Assembly: GCF_007680605.1 (NCBI RefSeq)
Contig: NZ_VEIO01000003.1
Location: 269,951-333,950 of the forward strand
DNA: 64,000 nt
Direction of reading: 5' to 3'
Source: Paenibacillus xylanexedens
Lineage (GTDB): Bacteria > Bacillota > Bacilli > Paenibacillales > Paenibacillaceae
The notes under the pieces are model-generated. The model did not search any database. It was not told where the DNA came from and saw only the letters and a list, made by a program, of their open reading frames with translations. This document shows, one piece after another, positions 32,228 through 41,694 of this stretch (position 1 is the stretch's first letter; every line of letters starts with the position of its first letter). Position numbers and translations under genes: made by a program.

Positions 32228-32689
32228 TTAATGATCTGCTTTGTGCCGGATGAATTCCTGCATGATTTCCATATAACCCTCTTTACGATCCGCTAAAAGC
32301 TCGAAGAAGTTTTTATCTGACTCCTCCACAAGATTCATCCCCTCAATTGCAAGCCTTGTGCCTTCCGCCGTTGTTGTAATAATATTGGCCCGTGTATCGG
32401 TCTGATGACGGGCACGCGTAACGTAACCTCTTTTTTCGAGGGCTCGTAACACTTGGGAGGTAACATTTACGTCTACATTGGCAAAATGAGCAATCTGTAC
32501 CTGGGTAACTCCCTTGCCTTCCAAGTCACGCTCATTAAGCCATAGACAAGTATGCAATAAAATGAATTGGGGCTGTGTCAGATCAAGCGGTTCCAGAACC
32601 CTCCGTACTTCCTTCTGCCACATTGTGGTTACCTGCCATAACAGGTATCCGGGACTATCTTGCGGATTTGTGTATCTTGAGCTTTTCAT
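32228..32689 (-). CDS. MarR family transcriptional regulator
   Basis: 153 residues. The winged helix has LTQPQFILLHTCLWL, VTQVQIAHFANVDVNVTSQVLRALEKRGYV and a wing with RARHQTDTRANIITTT. Such regulators control stress or efflux genes in answer to phenolic or oxidised ligands. ATG 32689 follows GGAGGTAGAACA; the longer start at 32722 lacks a site. No neighbour is clearly its target. Confidence 0.88.
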   Translation of the reverse strand: MKSSRYTNPQDSPGYLLWQVTTMWQKEVRRVLEPLDLTQPQFILLHTCLWLNERDLEGKGVTQVQIAHFANVDVNVTSQVLRALEKRGYVTRARHQTDTRANIITTTAEGTRLAIEGMNLVEESDKNFFELLADRKEGYMEIMQEFIRHKADH

Positions 32690-32832
32690 TGTTCTACCTC
32701 CGTGATGTACGATCTTGTGCAACAGAGATGTATGTATATATCATACATGGTATAACGAACCTGTTATAATAACGCTTCGAAATACCCTTCCGTTGCATCT
32801 CTGTTCATTCATCTATGAAATAATATAACGAT

Positions 32833-33510
32833 TTATCGTGTAGGAATAAACTGTTTTATCCATTGACCAAATCCCTGCGGATTTCGGCTCTGGATCAGGA
32901 CGGTGCCCTCTCCTCGAAAACGGCAAACCAACCCTTCCCCACTCGTCACGCTGGACAACCAGCCTTGGGATGCTTTTTCGATGCGATAATCAACGTAATG
33001 AGGCCAAGCTACCAGGTGAGCATTATCGACAATAATCTCTTCGCCAGCAGCCAATTGTATAGGATGTATTGCACCATATGAGGAAAGAAACACAGTGCCT
33101 CGTCCACTGATTTCAATTATAAAGAAGCCTTCTCCGGAAAAAAGACCTTTTTTCAAATTCTGCATTTTGGTATTCACCTGAATGCCTTCTGTTCCTGCCA
33201 GAAATCCGTCTTTCTGTACATAGAGAGAGTACGAGCCATCCAGTTCTACTGCCTCCACACTGCCAAGGGTTGATGGAGATAACAAAATCTCCGCGCTTCC
33301 CCCGGCTGCCGTCAATTCCTGGAAGAAAAATTTCTCTCCGCTCAGCATACGGCCAAACCCAGCGAGCATGCCGCCTTCTGCTGATCCTTTGAGTTCAACG
33401 GTAGGTGACATGGACACCATGGCTCCACTCTCAGCCTTGAAACGCTCCCCACGTTGCAACTCTACCTTGAGCATAGCAAATGCACCATCGTATAGAATTT
33501 CGTATCTCAC
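32833..33510 (-). CDS. AIM24 family protein (TIGR00266 type)
   Basis: 225 residues, all beta, with the family's repeated AESGAMVSMSPTVELKG, GFFIIEISGRGTVFLSSYG and glycine-rich turns. Members fold like tryptophan RNA-binding attenuation proteins; cellular role is unknown, sometimes linked to the envelope. The start overlaps the HxlR stop by four nt, so the two are translationally coupled and belong to one operon. Confidence 0.85.
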   Translation of the reverse strand: MRYEILYDGAFAMLKVELQRGERFKAESGAMVSMSPTVELKGSAEGGMLAGFGRMLSGEKFFFQELTAAGGSAEILLSPSTLGSVEAVELDGSYSLYVQKDGFLAGTEGIQVNTKMQNLKKGLFSGEGFFIIEISGRGTVFLSSYGAIHPIQLAAGEEIIVDNAHLVAWPHYVDYRIEKASQGWLSSVTSGEGLVCRFRGEGTVLIQSRNPQGFGQWIKQFIPTR

Positions 33511-33905
33511 GGTTTCATCAGCTCCCTGTCATTGTCGGTAGTAAAGTCATTGAGTCCGTTATCTTCCAGCATGGCTGCCTTGTCGCCATATTCCTTGATA
33601 ATGTGCTGGTCACCCCAATTACATAGTGCGGTCAGAATGGGCTCTAAACTCCGGCCGTATTCACTTAATTCATACTCTACCTTGGGCGGTACCTGATTGT
33701 ACACGATTCTTTTTACGATACCGTCATTCTCCAGCTCCCGCAGCTGCTGCGTTAACATTTTCTGGGTGATTGCGGGCATAATACGCTTTAAATCACTCGT
33801 TCTTTTCTTTCCATGCGTCAGGTGACAAAGAATAACACACTTCCATTTGCCGCCAATAACCTCCAGCGTTGCTTCAACAGATATATTATATTTTTTGCGC
33901 TCCAT
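33507..33905 (-). CDS. HxlR family transcriptional regulator
   Basis: 132 residues. The core VIGGKWKCVILCHLTHGKKRTSDLKR, then ITQKMLTQQLRELENDGIV and PPKVEYELSEYGRSL, is the HxlR/YodB winged helix. Many relatives sense aldehydes or quinones through a cysteine; Cys23 or Cys27 (WKCVILC) could serve, but this is not shown. The spacer to the divergent exporter gene carries two repeated AGTA/TACT-type sites, so autoregulation and exporter control are likely. Confidence 0.88.
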   Translation of the reverse strand: MERKKYNISVEATLEVIGGKWKCVILCHLTHGKKRTSDLKRIMPAITQKMLTQQLRELENDGIVKRIVYNQVPPKVEYELSEYGRSLEPILTALCNWGDQHIIKEYGDKAAMLEDNGLNDFTTDNDRELMKP

Positions 33906-33962
33906 TGTCGTCTTCCTCCCTAATGAATCTAGTTTTTGCCCCCGTTCACGCTACTATATAGG

Positions 33963-33997
33963 CACTAAAAAGTACGTAGGGTACTAAAAAGTACGTA
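33963..33997. promoter_or_regulatory. Twin HxlR-type operator repeats
   Basis: CACTAAAAAGTACGTA (33963-33978) and TACTAAAAAGTACGTA (33982-33997) are direct repeats; the second contains the palindrome TACTAAAAAGTA, close to known YodB/HxlR-type sites. They lie between divergent regulator and exporter genes. Confidence 0.6.
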
Positions 33998-34073
33998 CTG
34001 TTCAGGTTATACCGAATAATTCATAATAGCATTTGCCGGTAAGCAAATCTACATTCTAGGAGTTGAACAGGAC

Positions 34074-35288
34074 ATGCATCATGAGACAAAACACAGCACT
34101 TGGGCGCTACTGGCACTGGCAATCAGCGCTTTTGCCATCGGTACGACGGAGTTCATCAGTGTAGGACTCTTGCCCCTGATCGCAAATGATCTTCATATTA
34201 GCGTATCGTCAGCAGGGCTGACCGTTACCATATATGCTCTGGGCGTGATGTTTGGTGCACCAATCCTGACATCACTTACATCGGCCATATCACGCAAAAC
34301 GTTGCTACTCGCAATCATGTTGGTTTTTATTGCCGGTAACACCTTGGCATCATTATCAACCGGGATTACCGTACTACTCATTGCACGAGTCATATCCGCT
34401 CTCTCACATGGCTTGTTCATGTCGATTGGCTCCACCATAGCGGCTGATCTGGTACCGGAAGGCCGCAGAGCAAGTGCTATTGCCACGATGTTCTCGGGAC
34501 TGACCATTGCAACGGTAACCGGTGTGCCTATCGGTACATTCGTAGGCCAAAATGTTGGCTGGCGGGCAGCCTTTATCCTGATTGCAGCCGTTGGCATTCT
34601 TGCTTTGGTTGCTAACTTGTTGCTTGTGCCCTCAACGTTACAACGTGGTACACGTACAATCTTTCGGGATCAGGTGAAACTCGTAACAGGCGGTCGCCTA
34701 ATGCTTGCTTTTACCATCACAGCCGTAGGCTACGGAGGCACATTCGTTGTATTCACGTACTTATCTCCGTTATTGCATGATATCAGCGGTTATTCGGAGC
34801 AAACGATCGCTTTCATTTTGCTGCTGTATGGTATTGCCATCGCCATTGGTAATGTGATTGGCGGCAAGGCAGCCAACCGGAATCCATTAAAGTCACTTCT
34901 TGTCATGTTCATTGTGCAGACCATGATCCTGGGCATTCTGTACTTCACCGTTCCATTCCAATGGGCGGCACTAGTGACCATCATGGGCATGGGGCTTCTT
35001 GCTTTTATGAACGTGCCTGGTCTTCAGATGATTGTGGTCACATTGGCAGAACGAATTGCACCGCAAGCCAAAGATGTCGCGTCAGCTTTTAATATCGCTG
35101 CGTTTAACGGGGGTATTGCTATAGGCGCCTATCTTGGCGGAGTCGTGAATGACTCCATTGGTTTGATCCATACCACCTGGGTCGGTGCATTAATGGTGCT
35201 CATTGCGGCAATCCTGACGATATGGGCACAGCATCTTGAACAGCAAGTTACGACAAACTCAGACAGGTTGAAACCAAACGTTGTTTAA
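34074..35288 (+). CDS. MFS exporter, DHA1/AraJ-like
   Basis: 404 residues with about 12 membrane segments. The start AISAFAIGTTEFISVGLLPLIANDL is characteristic of the AraJ/YdhP/PbuE-type DHA1 group, which exports sugars, nucleosides or drugs. The loop after TM2 is SAISRKTLL, and GVPIGTFVGQNVGWR lies at the end of TM5. It is divergent from the HxlR gene with its operators between, which suggests an inducible toxic-compound exporter. The substrate is not known. Confidence 0.88.
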   Translation: MHHETKHSTWALLALAISAFAIGTTEFISVGLLPLIANDLHISVSSAGLTVTIYALGVMFGAPILTSLTSAISRKTLLLAIMLVFIAGNTLASLSTGITVLLIARVISALSHGLFMSIGSTIAADLVPEGRRASAIATMFSGLTIATVTGVPIGTFVGQNVGWRAAFILIAAVGILALVANLLLVPSTLQRGTRTIFRDQVKLVTGGRLMLAFTITAVGYGGTFVVFTYLSPLLHDISGYSEQTIAFILLLYGIAIAIGNVIGGKAANRNPLKSLLVMFIVQTMILGILYFTVPFQWAALVTIMGMGLLAFMNVPGLQMIVVTLAERIAPQAKDVASAFNIAAFNGGIAIGAYLGGVVNDSIGLIHTTWVGALMVLIAAILTIWAQHLEQQVTTNSDRLKPNVV

Positions 35289-35496
35289 AGTTTGATCTGG
35301 AAGAAAAGTACCTTTCTCGTTATAGATCAGAGACCGTTAGAATGCATATCTGGTCTCATATTATATATCGACAGACTATATACGTTACTATATAGGTTGC
35401 GCGTTATTTGATCTAGTATGATTTAATTTTGTATCATGAATTGTTGGCAATTTAACTCTATATGGAAATATAAACAGATTTCAAGGAGGATTTCTC

Positions 35497-36345
35497 ATGA
35501 CAATAGCAAAAAATCTACAATCGACAACAACATTACACAACGGTGTTCACATGCCTTGGTTTGGCCTGGGCGTATTCAAGGTCCAAGAGGGATCAGAACT
35601 GATCGAGGCGGTAAAAAGTGCAATCAAACACGGTTACCGCAGTATCGACACAGCGGCGATCTACGGCAATGAAGCCGGAGTTGGACAAGCCATTGCTGAA
35701 GCATTGCAAGAGAACGGGTTAAAGCGCGAGGACCTGTTTATTACCTCCAAGGTATGGAATGCCGACCTTGGATATTCGGAAACCCTTGCCGCATTTGAAA
35801 CCACAATGAACAAGCTGGGATTGGAATACCTGGATCTATACCTGATTCACTGGCCCAAAGCCGGTAAATACAAGGGTGCATGGAAAGCCATGGAGGAACT
35901 GTACGCAACAGGCCGAATCCGTGCAATTGGCGTAAGTAATTTTCAGATTCATCACCTGCAGGATCTGATGCAGGATGCACAAGTGAAACCGATGGTCAAC
36001 CAAGTGGAGTACCATCCCCGTCTAACACAGGACGAGCTGCGAGCATTCTGCAAGCAGCATGGCATTCAGCTTGAAGCCTGGTCACCGCTAATGCAAGGTG
36101 AACTGCTGGACAATCCAGTACTAGCAGAGATCGCTGCATCCAAAGGTAAATCTATCGCACAGGTAATCCTTCGCTGGGATCTGCAGAATGGTGTTGTAAC
36201 CATTCCGAAATCGACCAAAGAGCAGCGAATTATCGAGAATGCGGCCATTTTTGACTTTACGCTGTCCACGGAAGAGATGGAACGGATCAGCTCCCTTAAC
36301 GAGAATGTGCGGGTAGGTCCAGACCCGGATAACTTTGATTTCTAA
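35497..36345 (+). CDS. Aldo/keto reductase, YvgN/2,5-diketogluconate reductase type
   Basis: 282 residues. The signature GYRSIDTAAIYGNEAGVG holds catalytic Asp and Tyr, ITSKVW the Lys and LYLIHWP the His. The C-terminal IPKSTKEQRIIENAAIFDF is the NADPH contact. Family members reduce methylglyoxal and other reactive aldehydes. Start ATG 35497 follows AAGGAGGATTT. It may be detoxification-linked with the adjacent HxlR/exporter pair, but it has its own 208-bp spacer. The spacer 35289-35496 shows no gene. Confidence 0.92.
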   Translation: MTIAKNLQSTTTLHNGVHMPWFGLGVFKVQEGSELIEAVKSAIKHGYRSIDTAAIYGNEAGVGQAIAEALQENGLKREDLFITSKVWNADLGYSETLAAFETTMNKLGLEYLDLYLIHWPKAGKYKGAWKAMEELYATGRIRAIGVSNFQIHHLQDLMQDAQVKPMVNQVEYHPRLTQDELRAFCKQHGIQLEAWSPLMQGELLDNPVLAEIAASKGKSIAQVILRWDLQNGVVTIPKSTKEQRIIENAAIFDFTLSTEEMERISSLNENVRVGPDPDNFDF

Positions 36346-36380
36346 TTCGATAAGTTAAAATAACACCACTAACCTCTCAA

Positions 36381-36416
36381 ACAAAGTCGATTATTTATCT
36401 ATCGGCTTTGTTTTTG
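36381..36416 (+). terminator. Terminator after the second aldo/keto reductase
   Basis: ACAAAG(T)CGAT pairs with ATCG(G)CTTTGT, followed by TTTTTGG. It overlaps the last codons of the convergent Spo0E-like gene. Confidence 0.7.
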
Positions 36417-36574
36417 GTTTCTTCTTCATGATTAAACTGGTTAATGAGTTTATCCAGAATTACCGACTGCTTGATGACTTCGAGATGCAGAAATTCGTTA
36501 TATTTCTTCTCCAGTTCGTACAGGCGGCTTCTAGCCCGCTCCATTCTCAACTGTATGCGTGCTCTTCTCCTCAA
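36395..36574 (-). CDS. Spo0E-like aspartyl-phosphate phosphatase
   Basis: 59 residues on the minus strand, starting at TTG 36574 with GAGGGG nine nt upstream. It forms two predicted helices, RMERARSRLYELEKKYNEF then HLEVIKQSVILDKLINQF. The second carries the Spo0E pattern S-x-x-L-D-x-L-I as SVILDKLI, the loop-helix that dephosphorylates Spo0A~P or similar regulators. Length and charged tail fit the family (50-90 residues). The usual Gln of SQxLD is replaced by Val. It is a short gene with a rare start and easily missed. Confidence 0.72.
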   Translation of the reverse strand: MRRRARIQLRMERARSRLYELEKKYNEFLHLEVIKQSVILDKLINQFNHEEETKNKADR

Positions 36575-36710
36575 TCAACTCAGCCCCTCTGTCACATTTC
36601 AGAACTTGACGTCAGCTATTAAAATATTAATCTAAAGGCATAAAATGAGTTGATTTAGAGATAAAATAAGTGCTCTCTCTAGATTAAAAACCTTACCTAG
36701 CAAGCACCAA

Positions 36711-36754
36711 AGAGACTGTGTCTAAATTCCTGAACGAATTTAGACACAGTCTCT
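36711..36754. terminator. Perfect 19-bp inverted repeat (terminator)
   Basis: AGAGACTGTGTCTAAATTC pairs perfectly with its complement at 36736-36754 around a 6-nt loop; ACTTTCTTTTTT follows on the plus strand. It lies just after the pectinesterase gene end and probably closes that operon. Confidence 0.75.
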
Positions 36755-36799
36755 ACTTTCTTTTTTCAAACAACAGCCAGAGGATCAACATCCCCCTAT

Positions 36800-37846
36800 T
36801 TAAATAAATGGCTTCCAGCCATCCTCCCCCGACAGAACGAGGGACAACGCATACTCTGCCGCTTCTTCGTCCGTCAGTATGTTGCACCAAGGCACGCGCA
36901 CATCTGCACGTCCGGCTCCTGGCCCAGCACTTTTATATTCGGCATAATTAACCGTGGTTTCCGCTTCAACCTTGTTCCAGTTATGCCAGCCCTCCTGTTT
37001 CACATGTGCACCGAGCCAGCAGTTCAGGAAACAGACTTTGGAATGATTACGCCACGGCCTGCCCAGATACACCGATTGCGGAGGGGCATTGCTGGTCAGA
37101 TCACATTCGATAAACACATAACCGTAACGAACATCTTCTGGTGTAGAGGCGGCTGTGATCCACCCATTGACTTGTCCTTCTGCAACCTCCGCTTCCGTCA
37201 AGCGACTCTTCGTGAATATCTCACAACCCTTGAACACGACCGTAGCCGAGCCAAAAATAAAGTCGATATCTCCTTCGATATAACAATCCTCGAAGTACTG
37301 TCTTAACTTCCTGCGCTCCGCACCGTCACGCGGCCCGCCAAAATAACTGCGATCCAGCGGTTGCTCAGGCAACGGTCCGGTAAAGATCGTATCCTGATGA
37401 CCGATAAAACGACATCCGCGGAACACAGCGCGATCCCCATCCACATAGACTGCCAGCGCCTGTCCTACCTCGCTACCCGGCCCAGCCGAATTCACGAAAG
37501 AGATGCCTTCCGCCTTGAAATCATCAGCCCCGATAAACGCCGTGTACGAATGGAATGTATGATACTGTGAACCGTCGGGAAATCGCTTGAGCGCATGGTC
37601 ATCATAGGTGATGATCGTCTGCTCGGCGCCCTCACCAATCAGATGGATGCCCGGCTTATCCATGTGTAGCTTCTCAACATACACGCCGGCCTTCACTCGG
37701 ATCGGAAGGCCGTGAGTACCATGATCTGGATGAGCATCCACTGCCTCCTGAATGGTTGTATAATCTCCTGATCCGTCAGAAGCAACCGTAATACAGGGAG
37801 CAGATGACTCCAACACGAGATCCGCTGCCGAGCGCTGCTCCGTCAT
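36800..37846 (-). CDS. Pectinesterase, CE8, without signal peptide
   Basis: 348 residues. The beta-helix esterase carries catalytic motifs GQALAVYVDGD, GHQDTIF (Gln/Asp) and DIDFIFGSA (Asp), and the Arg of YLGRPWR. No signal peptide is present, so it probably removes methyl groups from imported oligogalacturonides in the cytoplasm. It is the last gene of the pectin operon and overlaps the GH105 gene by four nt (ATGA), implying coupled translation. Confidence 0.9.
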   Translation of the reverse strand: MTEQRSAADLVLESSAPCITVASDGSGDYTTIQEAVDAHPDHGTHGLPIRVKAGVYVEKLHMDKPGIHLIGEGAEQTIITYDDHALKRFPDGSQYHTFHSYTAFIGADDFKAEGISFVNSAGPGSEVGQALAVYVDGDRAVFRGCRFIGHQDTIFTGPLPEQPLDRSYFGGPRDGAERRKLRQYFEDCYIEGDIDFIFGSATVVFKGCEIFTKSRLTEAEVAEGQVNGWITAASTPEDVRYGYVFIECDLTSNAPPQSVYLGRPWRNHSKVCFLNCWLGAHVKQEGWHNWNKVEAETTVNYAEYKSAGPGAGRADVRVPWCNILTDEEAAEYALSLVLSGEDGWKPFI

Positions 37847-38955
37847 GGCAAACGCTCCATTTCCAGTGCGGCCAGCAACAATGGAGCGACACCCATAAAG
37901 GAATCGCTTACAATTGCCTCGCTGACATAGTAGCCGTACGAGCCATCACGATCCAGACTCAATCCTGCTCCGTGGCAGATGCCGTTCAACCGAACACCTT
38001 CGTTGGTCTCCTCCATTAACTTGGACGTAAGTCCTTCCCAACCTTTTTCGGCCGCGGTTCTGAAGTGAGGTTCCAGATAACGCAAACGCACACCTTTGGC
38101 AATTGCATATACAAACATGCTTGAGCCTGAAGCTTCCAGATAGTTTCCTTTGCGGAACCCTTGATCCAGCACCTGGAACCATAGTCCGCTCTCCTGCTCT
38201 TGTACTCGTACCAAGGCGTTACACATCCGCTCAAAGATGCCAATAATCGTCCCCCGTTTAGGATGATTCAGCGGGAAATGTTCGACACTATCCACAATGG
38301 CCATGGCATACCAGCCCATAGCTCGGCTCCAGAAGTGCGGGGAACATCCGGTCAGGGAATCGGCCCAAATCTGCTCCTTAGACTCATCCCAGCCGTGGTA
38401 TAACAGCCCGGTTCGCGGATCGCGCGTCTGGCGTTCAATCAGTAAAATTTGATGAGCTACCTCATCAAATAACTCGGGACGCTGAAACGTCTTCGCATAT
38501 TGAGAGAGAAAAGGAGAAGACATGTACAGTCCATCCAGCCACATCTGGAACGGATAGATTTTTTTATGCCAGAAGCCACCCTCTGATGTGCGAGGCTGCC
38601 CTGCCAGTTGCGCAGCGAGCAGATGAGCCGCCTCCGCATAGCGCCCATCCTTGGCATCGTCCAGTAACGCAAACAGGTTCTTTCCTTGGTTAATCTGATC
38701 CAGATTATATTCCTCCAGGGAGTAGGTACCGATAGAGCCATCTGGTTGTACATACAGATCCATATGTCTTTTCATAAAATCGATATATTCCTGCTTGTTA
38801 TACTCTTCTCCTGTTCGTGCCATAGCCATTAACGTCATGCCCTCCACATATGCCCATCGTCCTGAAGGGAATGCATGGAAGCCATCCTCGTTACATTGTT
38901 TCATGATTGTAGCTGCAATTCGCTCAGACCAGGATAACTGCGTCTGTACCTGCAT
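37843..38955 (-). CDS. GH105 unsaturated rhamnogalacturonyl hydrolase (YteR-like)
   Basis: 370 residues. The (alpha/alpha)6 fold shows GRWAYVEGMTLMAMA, the catalytic Asp in QMWLDGLYM, WSRAMGWYAM and EASGSSMFVYAIAKG. It removes the 4,5-unsaturated sugar left by lyases such as PL11. There is no signal peptide, so the substrate is imported. ATG 38955 follows GGAGGTAACGCG; the longer frame to 38994 lacks a site. It sits between the LacI regulator and the CE8 esterase in one operon. Confidence 0.92.
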   Translation of the reverse strand: MQVQTQLSWSERIAATIMKQCNEDGFHAFPSGRWAYVEGMTLMAMARTGEEYNKQEYIDFMKRHMDLYVQPDGSIGTYSLEEYNLDQINQGKNLFALLDDAKDGRYAEAAHLLAAQLAGQPRTSEGGFWHKKIYPFQMWLDGLYMSSPFLSQYAKTFQRPELFDEVAHQILLIERQTRDPRTGLLYHGWDESKEQIWADSLTGCSPHFWSRAMGWYAMAIVDSVEHFPLNHPKRGTIIGIFERMCNALVRVQEQESGLWFQVLDQGFRKGNYLEASGSSMFVYAIAKGVRLRYLEPHFRTAAEKGWEGLTSKLMEETNEGVRLNGICHGAGLSLDRDGSYGYYVSEAIVSDSFMGVAPLLLAALEMERLP

Positions 38956-39010
38956 CGCGTTACCTCCTAGTAGTTTATATTGGTTCAAATGCAATCACGT
39001 GAAGCCGGCA

Positions 39011-39979
39011 TTACTGCCGGCACGTTGCTGTTGAATTACGCAGATTCAGCTTCGGCTGGATAATTACCGGCACATCTACTTGCTCGTCACGAATCAGGGA
39101 TACGATGAGCTCTGCCGCCTGAGCGGCCAGTTCATCCAGCGGTGGACCAATGGTGGTCAATGCCACTTCGGCATACTGCATATCCGGCAGATCGTCGTAA
39201 CCGATAATCGAGATATCACGCGGTACGCTGTAGCCCGCTTCGAGCAACGCCCGAAGCGCTCCCCGTGTTACGAGGTTGTTCAAGCCGATAAATGCCGTGG
39301 GAGACTCCGCTCCAAATGTATAGTTCCGAATCGCGAAATACCCGTCCTCCCACGAAGAATGCGCGGGCAATACATCGTCCTCATTAAAAGTCAGTCCCGT
39401 GCGTTGCAATGCTTCCCGATAACCCTCCAGCTTCACATGCTGCGAGTTACCGATGAATCCAATTCGGCTGTGACCGAGTGATTTCAGATGCTCCACTGCC
39501 TTGTACAGCCCCTCCTTACGATCAATCTTAATGTAAGGAGAGTTCGGGGCTTCATCTGTACCGAGTACAAAACACGGCATGTTCAGGGTCGCAAACTTTT
39601 TCCAGAATGCATCCCGGTTGTCCAGCGCATAGTCCCACAGAATACAACCATCGACACGCAGCTGGCTGAACACGTCCACACCGTCATCGGCAACAACCAG
39701 AATCATCTGATATCCTCGCTTCTTCAGCTCGGTATGCAGGTTGCCGGAAATGTTCGAGAACAATGGATTGCTCAGTTCGTCCAGCACAAAACCGATGATA
39801 TTGCTTCTGCCGGTGGAGAGCTGCCGGGCCAGCATATTTTTCCGGTATTGGTGTTTCTCCGCTACCGCTAACACCTTCTGCTTGGTCGCCGGTTTGATCC
39901 GGGGATCGTCATTCAGTGCTTTCGATACCGTGCTGTAGCTCACCCCCGCCAGTTTGGCTATATCTTTAATGGTAATCAA
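39011..39979 (-). CDS. LacI family regulator of the pectin operon
   Basis: 322 residues. The helix-turn-helix is ITIKDIAKLAGVSYSTVSKAL and the hinge is YRKNMLARQLSTGRSN; the periplasmic-binding-like effector domain follows to residue 320. It starts at TTG 39979 with a GAGAGGTG site about 12 nt upstream. It is within the operon, downstream of the binding protein. The perfect palindrome AATTACAACGTTGTAATT at 43724 is its likely operator, with an unsaturated galacturonide or rhamnogalacturonide as inducer (inference). Confidence 0.88.
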   Translation of the reverse strand: MITIKDIAKLAGVSYSTVSKALNDDPRIKPATKQKVLAVAEKHQYRKNMLARQLSTGRSNIIGFVLDELSNPLFSNISGNLHTELKKRGYQMILVVADDGVDVFSQLRVDGCILWDYALDNRDAFWKKFATLNMPCFVLGTDEAPNSPYIKIDRKEGLYKAVEHLKSLGHSRIGFIGNSQHVKLEGYREALQRTGLTFNEDDVLPAHSSWEDGYFAIRNYTFGAESPTAFIGLNNLVTRGALRALLEAGYSVPRDISIIGYDDLPDMQYAEVALTTIGPPLDELAAQAAELIVSLIRDEQVDVPVIIQPKLNLRNSTATCRQ

Positions 39980-40017
39980 ATTGAATCAACACCTCTCATA
40001 TGCCTGAAACCTGTTTC

Positions 40018-41613
40018 TTATTTCTGTGCAGCTTTATAACGATCGTATTGTGCCTGTCTGCCTGCGATCACCTGTTCAACGTTCATGCTTTTTAGTGTCT
40101 CGATGTACTTGTCGAACTGATCCAGACTTGCATCACCGCTAATAAACTTGAAGTTCATCTCTTCTACGTATGTGGTGATGTCAGGCATCGACATACTCTC
40201 TACGCTCGCTTCATCCGGCAAAGCATACACAAACGGGAACGGTTCACGCACATATTTCTCTAATTCTTTGTCCAGCTTCGCATGCCACGGTGCAACGATC
40301 GAGTCCGCTGAATCCGTGGACTGGATGTTTGGCAAGTTAACCGGGCCAATGCCGAGCTTCTGTATATATTCATTGTCTTTACCTTTATCCGTGAATTTCT
40401 TCACGCCGTTCTCTTCTGTATACGTATCATCCTTGATGCCCCAAGTGTAATAGGTCTGTGCTTCATCACTGACTGCATAATCCAGGAAGCGGAAAGCCAG
40501 TTCCGGATTTTTGCTATCCTTACTGATGCCGAAGATACCACTAACCGGTGTACGTCCAATGTAGAACTGGTCTCCGTGCGGCCCTTTTAATGGCAGAATG
40601 CCTTTGATAATTGGCTCTTCCGGCTTGTAATCCTTGAAGAGCGGGCTGTATACCATCGACATATACCAGCTGAAATTAAACGTCGCTCCGGTTACGTCCT
40701 GCGAGATCCGTGAAGTAACCTGGTCGCTTGTGGTACTCGCGTAGTCCACCCCAAGCAGGCCTTCCTTGTATAGACCGTTCAAGTACGTCAGGTATTCCTT
40801 GTAGGCCGGCTCATAGTAGCTGAAGTGCACTTTGCCTTGATCGTCTGCATAGAAATTGTTCGATAAATCCAGTCCAAAGGCGGGACCGAAGGCCATCGGC
40901 ACAAACTTCGATTCCATGGACAATGGAATTTCATCCGCTTTGCCGTTGCCGTTAGGGTCATCCGTTTTAAATTTGCGCAGCATCGCCGTGAACTCATCGA
41001 GCGTGGTTGGCTCGGATAATCCCAGCTTTTTGAGCCAACGCTCATTCACCATGAATACAGGCATGTAGTTGCGCGTCAGCGTCTGCTGCGGAACATAATA
41101 CATTTTACCATCTGGCGTCGTTAAACTGGCTTTTACGGATGGCGACTTTTCATATATTTTTTTGAGATTGACGCCATATTTCTCTACCAGATCATTAATC
41201 GGAATGAACAGACCACTGTTAATGTACTTCATTAATTGATCCTGATCCGGCAGATACACGATATCCGGGAGTCCTGTTCCGGCAGCCAGTCTTGGATTCA
41301 CCGCATCAGCATAGTTTTGAGGAGGGATCAGATCCCAATCGACTTTTACACCCGCATTGCTCTCGATTTTCTTAACGATCGCTGCGGTGGACAAATCCAC
41401 GTTTGTCGTCCACGCGTTCGTTGCCAGGATGGACAGCTTCGCGTCCGGTTGATCCGTTACTGGCCCAGCGCCTGTATAATTAAAGGCTTTTTCTGTACTC
41501 TCAGGTGTCTTCCCCGCATCGGTTCCTGCACCTGTTCCCCCGCTGCAACCTGCCAAACTGATCGCAAGTATCGCTGCAATTACACTTTTTCTTCCTGCCC
41601 CTTTGACTTTCAT
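40018..41613 (-). CDS. Extracellular sugar-binding lipoprotein (LplA/YtcQ-like)
   Basis: 531 residues. The signal peptide ends in lipobox LAGC (Cys23) followed by a Gly/Thr linker. The mature part is a family-1 solute-binding protein of the large LplA type, including a calcium-like KTDDPNGNGKADEIPLS loop. It captures oligosaccharides outside the membrane for the two permeases upstream. No ATPase gene is nearby; a shared MsmX-type ATPase elsewhere is expected. Confidence 0.9.
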   Translation of the reverse strand: MKVKGAGRKSVIAAILAISLAGCSGGTGAGTDAGKTPESTEKAFNYTGAGPVTDQPDAKLSILATNAWTTNVDLSTAAIVKKIESNAGVKVDWDLIPPQNYADAVNPRLAAGTGLPDIVYLPDQDQLMKYINSGLFIPINDLVEKYGVNLKKIYEKSPSVKASLTTPDGKMYYVPQQTLTRNYMPVFMVNERWLKKLGLSEPTTLDEFTAMLRKFKTDDPNGNGKADEIPLSMESKFVPMAFGPAFGLDLSNNFYADDQGKVHFSYYEPAYKEYLTYLNGLYKEGLLGVDYASTTSDQVTSRISQDVTGATFNFSWYMSMVYSPLFKDYKPEEPIIKGILPLKGPHGDQFYIGRTPVSGIFGISKDSKNPELAFRFLDYAVSDEAQTYYTWGIKDDTYTEENGVKKFTDKGKDNEYIQKLGIGPVNLPNIQSTDSADSIVAPWHAKLDKELEKYVREPFPFVYALPDEASVESMSMPDITTYVEEMNFKFISGDASLDQFDKYIETLKSMNVEQVIAGRQAQYDRYKAAQK

Positions 41614-41694
41614 CCATCATTCCTCCTTGGTATGAACCCTCTTGAACTCCCTTGAATGACTTGCTTGAATGACTGTGGTGCTTGGTAATGCAAT

